NCBI RefSeq assembly: GCF_037893015.1
Contig: NC_133663.1
Span: 223,796,064 to 223,860,063 of the forward strand
Origin: Macrotis lagotis
Lineage: Eukaryota > Chordata > Mammalia > Peramelemorphia > Peramelidae
Length of the DNA stretch: 64,000 nt
Reading direction: 5' to 3'
Below are positions 1 to 10,104 of the stretch, one piece after another; the first letter of the stretch is position 1; each line of letters starts with the position of its first letter. Position numbers and translations under genes: made by a program. The notes under the pieces were generated by a model. It did no database searches, was not told the DNA's origin, and worked only from the letters and a program-made list of their open reading frames with translations.

Positions 1-1060
1 CAAAGCTGAAAGGGGAATACAGAGGGGTAGAGATGTTTGTGAAATTCAAACAAAGCAGAGTAATTGATGAAAAATGAGGAATTAACTGGAAAGTTTTGAA
101 CCCTCTAAAAAAGGGAAGGTTTTGGGAGGGACTTATTGTACTGCTTTCTTACTCTTCAATCAGAGAGAAGAGAGGTTTGAGGGTGATGAGGTGTTGAATA
201 TCAAACTTATTTACACTCACCAAAAATCCCTCTACACATCTTTAACTTTCTGAATTAAATCCCCATGATGATGATATTTCAGGTGAAGAGTATATCCTAA
301 GGGAGATGTTATATTCTCAGAGTTGAAACCAAGCAGAGCAGCTGATGGAAAATGTGGTCTAGTTCTCTATACACTATACTCATTTCACTTTTTTTTTCAG
401 GGTTCACAACTTGTTAAAAAAAGATAGGATTATTGCTGCTATGATCTCACAATATCATCTAGTTTCTATTCTTTCTTATAATTTGACATTAATATTAACC
501 CTTACTCTGAGCAGTCAATGGCTTGACTGTATGTACACATATTTAATTCTGAGATGACCATGTGGGTAATTAGTCATTGCCTGTCTCTTGAAATATAACC
601 AATTTCATCATTTGTGATATTATCCCTTCTCAAAAATATTAATAATGCATAAGTATGTGCTTCTGAATAGGCTTTAGATCTTTGGCCTCTTTCTTTTCTT
701 GATCCTAAACCATAGTTTTCAGGATAATTTTTGTCATTCACTAAATATCATAACTAATGTTAACCTAATTTGAAGATAAAATTCTCTAAAAAATTTCTTC
801 TGTTTATTTTCCTTCTTCAACAAATGTTGAACATATGCTACAATTATCTTCCTGAAGTAATGTTTTTGTTTTAGTTGTTTATTCATTTGGTTTGGGTTTG
901 TTTTTGTTTTTTGGAGTGGGGGAAGCATGGAGAAAGAGAGAGTAGAATTTGTACTCACTAAGAGTCTTACAAAGTGAAATGATCAAATTTTCCTTGAAAT
1001 TAATTTTCTTAGCAATATTTTACTGCACATGAAACCAACTCCATTAAATGGAAATGGTTT
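1..1060. other. No gene; diverged single-copy sequence
   Basis: Apart from the repeat copy at 765-858, I see no gene, RNA or recognisable mobile element. The sequence is AT-rich with short T and A runs. The small open frame at 734-958 on the minus strand crosses that repeat copy and does not look like a protein. Confidence 0.5.
765..858 (-). repeat. Unclassified repeat, copy 1 (inverted to copy 2)
   Basis: Read on the minus strand, this segment matches 1960-2050 on the plus strand at about 80% by eye. Both copies share tatgttcaacatttgttgaa, which holds a 6-bp stem (ttcaac/gttgaa) with a 4-nt loop, and both end in a conserved ttttatcttcaaa block. The family is unknown to me; an old MITE or an old inverted duplication is possible. 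Confidence 0.6.
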
Positions 1061-1061
1061 G

Positions 1062-1209
1062 GAGGCAACTAAGTGGTGAAGTAGATAGAGTACAAGTCCT
1101 GGAGTCAGAAGGACCTGAGTTCAAATTCAGCCTCACACTTGATACTTACTAGCTATGTGACCTTGGGTAAGTCATATAACTTCAATAGCTTCACAAAAAC
1201 AAATAAATA
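1062..1209 (+). mobile_element. tRNA-derived SINE, old copy
   Basis: The order of blocks is that of the marsupial tRNA-derived SINEs: a ggcaactaagtggtgaagt head, then tggagtcagaaggacctgag, cctcacacttgatacttact, a gtgaccttgggtaagtca block and an A-rich end with aaataaataaaa. Divergence is clear, so it is an older copy than those near 8 kb and 48 kb. Confidence 0.8.
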
Positions 1210-1577
1210 AAATTGGAGATGGAGCACTGTCAATGGAGTTAGAGGGGTGGAGTAAAAATCCTACTAATATTTACATAACAAACCTTCCAGGACACTACCC
1301 CAACTTGACCTCACAAGGTATGCAGATTGAAGCCACCAGTGTGGTAGGTAACTTCTATTTTTGCTTCTGGAGGGGAAAAGGAGGACTGCAAAGGCTAAAT
1401 CAAAAAGAATTGACAGCATAGGGACAATAGGCAAAGTGAAGAAGAAAAAGTAGACCTGCACTGTGCTAGGGAAGAAAGAGACTCAGAATGGTCAACTATC
1501 ACTATGGCATCTCAGAACAGAAATCAGGCTGAAACCTCTAGTTATATCTGTATTATAAAGTTCTTTGCACAGGACCA

Positions 1578-1640
1578 ACATAGTAGATAATTAATAATTG
1601 CTTTCCTCTCTCCTTCCTTCCCTCTCTTCTTTCTTCCTTC
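1578..1640. repeat. Pyrimidine-rich (TTCC/CTCT) tract
   Basis: About 60 bases are nearly all C and T with cttcc units. This is low-complexity sequence with no gene content. Confidence 0.8.
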
Positions 1641-1959
1641 CCCCCTGCACAAATGAAATTTAACATTACCAGATATCAAACTATATTTCAAAGCAGTAGT
1701 CATCAATCAATCAATCATCAAGTATCTATTTAATGTCAGGCACCATGGAATGGAAAGACTTTGAAGTCTTTAAACTTTAAACTCTTTATTTATAATCTAT
1801 TTGGAGGCAGATAGCATATACATATACCAATACTATTTAATTCTGGTTAAAAACAGAAATTTCATGGAATACTTGATCATTTCACTTTGCAAGATTCATA
1901 GGGTGAGCAAGTTCCACCTTCTCTCCCCTTGTTCCTACCTCACCCCCCAAAAAAATCAC

Positions 1960-2050
1960 CTCAGGAAGATAAATGCAGTATATGTTCAACATTTGTTGAA
2001 GGAGGAAAAGGAGTAGAGGAATTCTTTAAAGAACTTTATCTTCAAACTAA
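1960..2050 (+). repeat. Unclassified repeat, copy 2
   Basis: This is the plus-strand partner of 765-858. The shared core includes caggaagata, the ttcaac-attt-gttgaa stem-loop and actttatcttcaaa. The two copies lie about 1.1 kb apart in opposite orientation. Confidence 0.6.
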
Positions 2051-2110
2051 GTCATTCCCAAATTAGCATATATTCTGAAAAAGGCAAAGATAGAAGCAAA
2101 GTTCAGCATT

Positions 2111-2452
2111 TATAATTATCCCTTCCACATGTAGTAGTTTTTTGTGTATCAGCCCTTCCACATGTAGTAGCTTTTTTGTCATCTGCTGACTTTCACTTTA
2201 TTTTCACAGACTTTAACTTTTTATGTATTTTAACTTAAAAAACTATTTATGATATTAAAAGTAAAATATATTGATATTATATAGAATCATACATATATAT
2301 TTATACATTTCTGACTTGTGTCTCCTGGCCTTCACATGTCATCTGCAGCTTCTGCAAAATGCCCCCCAAATTCCTTTATAATATTATTATGCTAACCCAA
2401 GGTATAGCAAAAGCATAACGGAAAAAGTTGTGATGTGGAAGGGATAACTGTA
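2111..2452. mobile_element. TA-flanked MITE, probable pogo/Tc1-mariner type
   Basis: The right end reads atgtggaagggataactg followed by TA; the left end reads TA followed by taattatcccttccacat. These are inverted repeats of about 18 bp with a TA target duplication, as in Tc1/mariner and pogo elements. Total length is about 340 bp and there is no transposase frame. Near the left end the block ccttccacatgtagtag occurs twice, 33 bases apart, so the terminal segment was duplicated in tandem. The exact family is not known to me. Confidence 0.65.
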
Positions 2453-2589
2453 CCATGTATCATGAAAAAATAGGAGTACTCAGTCATGTTAGGATTGCAA
2501 CAAGATTATCATTAACTGTTAGTTGAGTTCAATAGAGAGTTATTTTGCACTGTTAGACTTTTAGTAAAATCAAAGTGATGATTGAAAGT

Positions 2590-2750
2590 AGGGATTAGCA
2601 AACTATAGTCTATAAATCAAATCTACTCACAGTCTAACTTTATGTGATTCATGAGTTTAAAATGATTTTATTACGTAAATATAAATAATAGATCTAAGAG
2701 CTGAAATGGGATTCACAGACTGTAGCTTGACAACTCTTTATAAAAAACAA
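2590..2750. mobile_element. Probable hAT-type DNA transposon relic
   Basis: The segment opens with gattagcaaactatagtcta, has a middle block of atgagtttaaaatgatttt and ends near cagactgtagcttgacaact. This order resembles mammalian non-autonomous hAT elements that begin gcaaactatggcc. It is heavily decayed and has no coding capacity. The family is an inference from memory. Confidence 0.4.
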
Positions 2751-4860
2751 CTTAGCAGAGTTGCCTATACCTTGAGATTTGGCAACATAACAGTGCAACT
2801 GTATACTATCTACATAAGGAATAAAGAGGGAGCAGGTTTAAGGATAGAAAGAGTACCAAAATATGCTGGAGAGAGGTAGAGATCAGGCAGACAATGATCT
2901 CCTAAATGATGAAAGTACTGGACTCATCATAGCCTTTATTTCTAATGTAGTACCCATTTTTAATTAAGCCATCAGAGCCAATGATTACATATTAATATGT
3001 ACAAGTAACATGTACATAACAGGAACAGAGCAAGCTTAAAAAGAACTGCAATATTTTAGTCTTCCAATGTCACTTGTTTGAATTGTTCCTATACTTACTC
3101 TAGTCATCCTGAACTCTAGGATAATCCAAGAATATTTGTATATTTTTCCATTCAATAGTATAATTTCAAAATATATCTGAATCAGCTAAATCCTAAACCG
3201 CTCTAGTTCTTCAGTTAGTATTTATTTAATGACTGGGGGAAAAAACTCCTTTTTCAATAGTAGCTTGTCTCTGTCTCTATCTTTCTGCCTCTGTGCTTGT
3301 CTCTTTCCCTCCCCACCTCCATCCCTTAATCTCCTAGGATTACTGAACGTATGTAACACAGAGAACCGTGGCTCTCACTATCTGGAAGGTCAGATAGATT
3401 AGATTTTCACTTTTTCCTCAAGGTTCTTCAATATTACCCATAAGAAGAAAGATACTTTCTGCAAATGCCTCCATTTAGCCACTAACAATCTCTTGCTTTT
3501 ACAAAGCAATATTTACTTCAAAGATAAAATTATAAACATAAAAACTTAGTCCATCAACATGTGGGTGCCATCATCCTCCTACCCATCTTTCACCATCTCA
3601 GTCTCTGAGAAGAGAGAGGGGATTAGGTTCATAGTTGGCTCCTATATAGCATACAGTCCTGATTCTATGTCCAAATCCCCTCTTGGGCTTGAGTTTCAGG
3701 CACCCAGCTTTTCTGCAGGGCTAGCTAGTTCCTGCTATTCCAGACTCTTGCCTGGAATAGAAAACAAAATCACCCTAGATTCATTTCCCAGAGCAGGGTA
3801 AAGGGATATGATTCAGGTCATGGCACCCATGCTATGGATGAATTATGATCTACAGCCTCTAGATGTAGTAGATAAGAATGGCCAAAAAGAGTAGCAGAAA
3901 GAACCCCAAATAAAGGTACGAGCTGGGTCTCAATAGTGTTAAAGATTCAGGCAGTCAATTAAAAGAAGCTATACCTAGCCATGTGGCTGAAGATGAAGAG
4001 ACTTCAATATTAGCCTGGTCATGCTCCTAAGACCCTTAAGATTGCCTCCAGTTAGGTGAACTGGGCATGCCCAGACAATACCAGGTAACACATAATTTAT
4101 CAAGGACAAAATCAATAAGAAAAGAAAGATATAATTATTTACAATAGTTTAGCTAAAAGAATGACCACAATCAGAATTGCCTCAAACTTTCACTGTAATT
4201 TTACTTCTGAGAACACAGATCTCCACCATTTATTCAGGATAAAAAGTAAAATTCACAAGAATTCTTTTCATCCTTTTCTCAAGATAAAGGTTTGAAATAG
4301 TTCTAGCAAGAAAATCTCTTTATCTTCTCCACCTTCTCTTTGGATGTGATAGGAAAACAGTCCCTGATTTTCCCTTAAGTTATCACTCTGAATGGCCTTT
4401 CTCCAGACTTACCACTTAAAGAATTATCTTTGTTTATAAAATAGTTCTCAGTTAAGACAGTTGAGATAGTTTTAACAAGAAAGAAGTTTTTCCCCATCTT
4501 CTTTCTTTCTTTTTTTCTTTTCTACAGTTATTTCATAGATTCTCATAGACCAAAAATACATACTTTCCCTGATTTCATAAGGAGAAGCAATACACAGAAT
4601 CATAGTAACAACTGTTACTTTTAGTGTCCCTGCTATTAAAGAGACAACAATCTTTATACTTCTGTAAGAGAGACTTTTGAAACAGGTTATATTGGTAGTA
4701 TGTTGGTATTCCTGGACTGCATTACTGGGGGGGGGGTGGAGGAAGATCTCTCAACTAGGCTTAGAGTTTTATTAGTCTAACCTATCTTTGTACAGACAGC
4801 TTACTGGTGTTGTGGCAAATGTTTAGCAAGAGACACTCTCTGAAAAAGAAAGTGTGAGGG
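2751..4860. other. No gene; diverged sequence
   Basis: I see no supported gene. The 80-codon frame at 3559-3801 has no recognisable domain or repeat. At 4270-4330 and 4450-4510 there are two loosely similar blocks (gaaatagttctagcaagaaa and gagatagttttaacaagaaa) about 175 bases apart. They suggest an old tandem duplication or an unrecognised element. Confidence 0.4.
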
Positions 4861-4864
4861 CACA

Positions 4865-4935
4865 CCTTTAAATTTAGAGTATATTACTAATATTTTCTCC
4901 ATCACTCTTAAGTCTAGATATAAAACAGGAGAACT
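4865..4935 (+). repeat. Unclassified repeat shared with 9178-9240
   Basis: The block attttctccatcact followed by ttaagtctaga recurs at 9205-9236 in the same orientation. In both places a gggcacac motif lies just upstream. This marks a dispersed repeat that I cannot name. Confidence 0.55.
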
Positions 4936-5029
4936 CTGAGTTCAGAGTTATAACCCTTTTATACTGAAAGAAAATCTTGTAATTTCTTGAACTGTTGAAG
5001 TGTTTTCTCAGTTCTTTATTGACTTTTGT

Positions 5030-5830
5030 AAACCCCCATATCTGGCAGCAGATACTCCTCTAGGTATCTCTGACTTTAATCCTAAGAACAATAAGTGGCC
5101 ACGTGCCTGACCTAGATCAAGCTGGGGGTGGGGGGAGGACAGGTGCAGAAAAGCTAGTCAAATGAAGTCTTAACTCCTTAAATGCTGCCCCATTCCTCCC
5201 ACAACAGATTAAAAGAGGACCTGACCCTCTGGTCCTCCTGTTCTCCTACAAGACTCATTAGACAGGAGATTGCCCAGTTTCTTTTCCCCTTCCTTTCTCC
5301 TGGATCCATGTGATGCTGGCTCCATGTTGCTGAACCAATATGGTCCCAACTCCATGCAGGTGAATCCATGTTAAGTTCAGTCGCTGTCATGTGGCTACTT
5401 CCTTTCCCTATCCTTTTTCCCTTTCTTAACAGTCTTTACTATTCTCCCCTCAGATGTCTCTTCTTTGCTTGCCCTTACTATCTTCTTAAAAACTCACTTT
5501 CTTTAACCTAACTTGTACTTTACTATCTTCTTAGAAACTTGCCTTCTTTACCCTGTTAAAGAACTAAAATGTGATTCCCCACATGACTACTCTCTCTCAT
5601 TAGTAGTCAGTAGTTTCCTTATTTCACTTTAGCCTCTCTTTCCCTTTATCTTAAAGCAATACTGAAACTTGCTAACTTGGTGGCTTTTCTAAAGAACCTG
5701 ACTTGTAAACTTTTTTGTAGTAATTTGTAAATCTTTGTGCAACCTGAGAATTAAATAAAGCCTAAGCTTTTCTTACTCCATAAGTCAGAGAGTTTGGTGA
5801 TTTCATCACCCAAAATGAACTACAACTGTC
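5030..5830 (+). mobile_element. Probable solo LTR of an endogenous retrovirus (fossil)
   Basis: The block has LTR-like layout: a long U3-like part with pyrimidine-rich sequence, a polyadenylation signal (attaaataaagcctaagc) at about 5750, and a short U5-like tail ending near 5830. No internal retroviral sequence adjoins it, so it would be a solo LTR. Both ends are uncertain and no flanking duplication was found. The family is not identified. Confidence 0.35.
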
Positions 5831-5839
5831 CCTCTTTGA

Positions 5840-6640
5840 TTTCCCCACCCCAGAAATAACAAATAGTCAACAACACAATAAGACCTGTTTTGTAGCATTT
5901 CCCAATTTCCAAGGTGTATTTTCATGTTGAAAATTTAACAATCCAATTTGGGGTTTGAACTTGTTCTAGCCCATCATTTCTTTACCTGATTTGGTTTGTC
6001 CACAGATCTAGAATAAAACTCAGATGAGCTTTAAATGCAAGTTTTTCCTGAGTTTTCCGAAGAGGAATTTCCCTAATATGAACATAGATTTGTATCCCTT
6101 CCTCATTGATCTAACTTGCAGGGAAGTAATTAGGAGAAACTATTTGTGTCTGATTCCCTCGGGGCTTGGCACTTTGTGACTGTTATTGGTACAGTCCCTG
6201 TGTAGTAAGAAGTTAGTGTTCCATTAAGGGCTGCATCTGTAAGAAGAAAGGCTTTTAGAAACAGATTCAGCAGTATTTTTGATAAAATCCTGGTTCTGAA
6301 ACTCCATTCTTTTTTCCCTAAGGCAATGTTCTGAGAAGCTAGTTGTAATAAATTCTATATTTTGGATCATTCAGAGAAACATATGTTTAACTGTATTATA
6401 TGCTTACTATGCCAAGTATCACCATGGACACATAACATACTTTTCCAGTAAGGGGAGAGGTACATGTCAAATAAGACAAAACATAATTTGGACTGACATG
6501 AAATTCAAAATACAATGGGAACAAAGACTACCTGCTTTAAGTAGATGAGTCTAGGACTAGAATCAGAATGAATGACTTTATCCAAAGCATCTAGCCAGGG
6601 TTAATCTCAGATCAGTAAAGGATATACTGAGGAGAGAAAA
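5840..6640. other. No gene; diverged sequence
   Basis: No coding, RNA or mobile-element signal is recognised here up to the left arm of the inverted repeat. Confidence 0.45.
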
Positions 6641-6645
6641 AAAAG

Positions 6646-6909
6646 ATAATCTTCTTTGGGGTAGAGTAATAGCAAAAGACTCTATGACCTTGGGAAGAGT
6701 CATGGCAGGTAAAAAGTTACCTAGAAAGTCTAGTTCAGGGAGTTTGGGAATCAACAGTTCTGTGCTAAGTAAATTCTTCTACAAGAGCTTTTGATTTTCT
6801 GAAATTTTTCTCCTTTCTCTCTAATTATCCTCAGAAATGCAACCCTGTGTTCTGGTGCAGGCAGTAAGGAGTTACTTTACAGAAAAGGAATCATTTGACA
6901 TGAGGATCA
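6646..6909 (+). repeat. Left arm of a large imperfect inverted repeat
   Basis: Positions 6646-6890 are the reverse complement of 7544-7789, with roughly 13 differences in about 245 bases. Positions 6891-6909 (tcatttgacatgaggatca) are the exact reverse complement of 7380-7398. The arm is contiguous here, while the right arm holds an extra 145 bases. Homology stops at the left at about 6645. Confidence 0.9.
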
Positions 6910-7016
6910 TAATAATACATATCTCCCAGGATAATATTTATCATCTAAAGCATTAAATTACATAATATCTGTAAAGTTATATATGCATACTTGCTATAAA
7001 TTAGTACTGTTATAAT

Positions 7017-7187
7017 AGTAGTGATAGAAGAAGTAGAAGGAGTAATAGTAGTAGCAGCGGCAGCAGCGGCAGCAGCAGCAGTAGTAGTAGTAGTGGTGGT
7101 GGTATGTGGTGGTAGTAGTAGTAGAAGTGGTGGTGGTAGTAGTAGTAATAGCAGCAGCAACAGCAGTAGTAGTAGTAGTAGTAGAAG

Positions 7188-7220
<33 letters not shown>

Positions 7221-7300
7221 AGAAGAAGTGAAGAAGTAGTGGTAGTATTGGTAGTGGTGGTGGTGGTAGTAGTAGTGGTAGCAGTAGGAGTAGTAGTCAG
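7017..7300. repeat. Compound trinucleotide microsatellite in the loop
   Basis: A run of about 280 bases is built of three-base units: gta/gtg, gca, then at least 11 gaa units, then gtg and gta again. It sits in the spacer between the inverted-repeat arms. The poly-Ser, poly-Val, poly-Ala and poly-Arg frames on both strands come only from this array. Confidence 0.95.
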
Positions 7301-7379
7301 CTCAAAGGAAACATGAGATATATAAGTTTAGAGTAAACACCCCAGATGTTCATATGGACTATTTGAGGATCACAGTTTG

Positions 7380-7789
7380 TGATCCTCATGTCAAATGATT
7401 TGTCCAGGTGTCACATGACTCATAAGTGTTGGAAACAGGATTCCAAATCAAGTTTTTTTTACTCCAAGAACCATATTTTATCCCCTGTGTCTCCAAAGGA
7501 TCTGCAGCCACTATGCCTGCATGAACTGAATCTGGTTTACCAATTCCTTTTCTGTAAAGTAACTCCTTACTGCCTGCACCAGAACACAGGGTTGCATTTC
7601 TGAGGATAATTAGAGAGGAAGAAGAAAAATTTCAGGGAATCAAAAGCTCTTGTAAAAGAATTTTACTTAGCACGGAATTTTTGATTCCCAAACTCCCTGA
7701 ACTAGACTTTCTAGGTAACTTTTTACCTGCCATGATTCTTCCCAAGGTCATAGAGTCTTTTGCTATTACTCTACCCAAAAGGAGATTAT
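7380..7789 (-). repeat. Right arm of the inverted repeat
   Basis: Two blocks, 7380-7398 and 7544-7789, pair with the contiguous left arm. Between them lie 145 bases without a partner. The inner edge carries a small hairpin of its own: gaggatcac, a 5-base loop, gtgatcctc at 7364-7386. A transcript across 6646-7789 would fold into a long, nearly perfect stem. Confidence 0.9.
7399..7543 (-). mobile_element. MIR-like segment unpaired in the right arm
   Basis: The segment begins tttgtccaggtgtcacatga and continues with tactccaagaacc-type blocks, which match the CORE-SINE/MIR pattern read on the minus strand. It is missing from the left arm. Either it was lost there after the duplication, or the two arms differed from the start. 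Confidence 0.5.
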
Positions 7790-7908
7790 TAACCTATGGT
7801 AGAGCATTTCAAGCTCATATTGGTCTGATCAGCCACAGTCAAATACACTGCAATTTGTCTCTATAGTGATATCATTTTGGGCTTCTTTGATAGTAAAAGA
7901 TAAGAATC

Positions 7909-8060
7909 GGGGCGGCTAGGTGGCCTACTGGGTAAAGCACAGGCCTTGGAGTCAGGAGTACCTGGGTTCAAATCTGGTCTCAGACACTTAATAATTACAT
8001 AGCTGTGTGGCCTTGGGCAAGCCACTTAACCCCATTTGACTTGCAAAAAAACCTAAAAAA
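7909..8060 (+). mobile_element. Young tRNA-derived SINE with target-site duplication
   Basis: The element runs from ggggcggctagg to the tail ttgcaaaaaaacctaaaa. The 14-base sequence aaaagataagaatc flanks it at 7895-7908 and 8060-8073 without a mismatch, so this is a fairly recent insertion. A (TAA)n stretch follows at 8083-8103. Confidence 0.95.
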
Positions 8061-8734
8061 AAAGATAAGAATCTACCAACCAGTAGTAATAATAATAATA
8101 ATCATAGTAGTTGAACATTATAGAATCTAGTGCTATTGTTGATTCTGTTGCCTTAAATTAGACATTAGTCAATTTTGTTTAGAATGTAGTGGAAAGTGGA
8201 CCTATGCAGAAGAGAAGATTCATGGAAAGATAAGGTCCTCATTCAGCAGGGCCCATGGTTTAGGTGAAGAGTGACCTTAGCCAGACAACAAACCTAGAAG
8301 TACATTCCTAAACTGTTTGTCCCTGACCATCATTTGTTTGCCACAGTGAAAGAGTGCTTAAGAGTTTCCCTAAGGATTAATTTGATAGGGAAGAAGAGAA
8401 GAAAGTCCAAGCCATCCAGCTCAGTCCTTTCTGTTGTCTGTTTACTTTGGTATTGAACTAAACAATCCAAGTTTGGAGGCTGGGGAAGCAGAAAGGTTAG
8501 AGGGAGTAGTAGTCAATCTACCTCCAGCGAGACAGATTGGACAAGGCAGACAAGCAGATTAAATTCCTCCCTGAATTTAGGATATCATTCTACAAAGGGA
8601 TGGGTCACATTTTGCAGAATGCTTTTGTTTTTGTTATTGCTATTTTGCACACAAATTCATCTGCCATTTGTTGTTACTCTCATTCCTTGATACTAAATTA
8701 CTTGTACAGAAATAAACAACGATGCTTCCCTAGG

Positions 8735-8738
<4 letters not shown>

Positions 8739-8788
<50 letters not shown>

Positions 8789-8810
8789 TGTGTGTGTGTG
8801 TGTGTATGTG
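8739..8810. repeat. (TG)n microsatellite
   Basis: About 72 bases of TG are interrupted once by cgcg and once by ta. Open frames on both strands here are artefacts of the dinucleotide. Confidence 0.98.
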
Positions 8811-9177
8811 TTTCTGGACATTTCCTTCCTTATCTTAGTTGCTGAAAATTTGTCTCCAATGAACAATTTATTCTCCTGACTTGGCATCTAACCCCTTGTA
8901 ATTCTGTGGAAAGTGTTCTAATCCTCATTAAAGAGCCCAGAGCTAGCAGAGCTGAGGCCAAGCCTCTGCTGAAAGATAGAGCTGCTTAATTCTTCTTTTC
9001 CTTCTTGGCTGATAGCCAGAGTGCTTTCTCTGCTCTTTGCATCCACTCAGAATTAGATAGGTTTCAGACTTGGACTTGGCCAAGTCTAGGAGCTCTGGAT
9101 CTCCTCCAGGAATATCATAAGCAAGGGGTGTGGGCACACCCAGTTGGAAATGGGGTATGAAATGCACATTTTGACCC

Positions 9178-9240
9178 ACTTTTAAGTTTAATTCAAATTA
9201 ACATTTTCTCCATCACTTTATTAAGACTAGACATTAAGGG
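9178..9240 (+). repeat. Unclassified repeat shared with 4865-4935
   Basis: The attttctccatcact block followed by ttaagactagacatta matches the copy near 4.9 kb. It lies just outside the SINE and HAL1 that follow. The family is unknown. Confidence 0.55.
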
Positions 9241-10104
9241 GAAAAAATCTTAGTAATTAGTAATTTCACACACCACTCAATTAATGTTTGTCCTTTCATT
9301 TTTGTAACAGTTTTTTTAACTTTTTAATTATTTTTTGCAAGTGAACTTTAATTTATTATTACAATAATTTTGTTATAAGAGTAAACATAAACCTCCCTCC
9401 CCCCCCCCAAGAAGATGAGAAACCTCAAGAATAATGAAAGAGAGAGATTAAAAAAATGTACTTCAGTCTGTGTTTAGATTCCAATGGTTCTGTCTCTGGG
9501 GTGAGTTACTTTCTTTATCATAAATCCACCAGAGAAGTTGCTTCAATATTTTTCCCACAGTTTCTATTACTAGTTGTACCTCCACTCTATTTCTCCCCAT
9601 TCTCATTTATTTTATTCTCTCTCTCCTTTCATCCTGGTCCTGTCCAAAAGTGTGTTGTATCTGAGTACACTCTTCCTCAATCTTCCCTCTATCATCTATT
9701 ACCCACTTCCCTCCCCCCATTCCCCCTTATCCCATCCCTTTCTTCTCATTTTTCTCTAGGGTAAGACATATTTCCTCACCCTATTAAGTGTGCATGTTAT
9801 TTCCTCTCTGAGCCATTTCTGATGAGAATGAAAAAACGTTTTCTTGACTCTTATGTGAAATTTCTTAGCTTCTTCTTCATCTCCTTTCCCTTCCTCCCTA
9901 TACTTCCTTTTATCACCCATTGACTCCATATTTTCACTATATTATAGCATTATATTCAGCTCCTTCCTGTGTCCTGTCTATATATGCTCCTTCTAACAGC
10001 TCTTATAATCATATGAGTTATCAATATCTTCTTCCCATGCAGGAATACAAACAGTTCAATATCATTAAATTCCTCATAGTTAGTCCTTTTCCACCCCCTC
10101 TATG

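Noticed and set aside
6945-7239. Frames rich in Ser, Val, Ala, Arg, Leu and Thr on both strands
   Set aside because: They come entirely from the trinucleotide array and appear in all frames.
7909-7990. Possible tRNA genes at SINE heads across the window
   Set aside because: The heads keep only parts of the Pol III box sequences, continue into SINE bodies and end in A-rich tails. No free-standing cloverleaf was found.
8537-8887. 102- and 64-codon frames
   Set aside because: Most of their length is the TG/CA microsatellite read as Cys-Val or His-Thr repeats.
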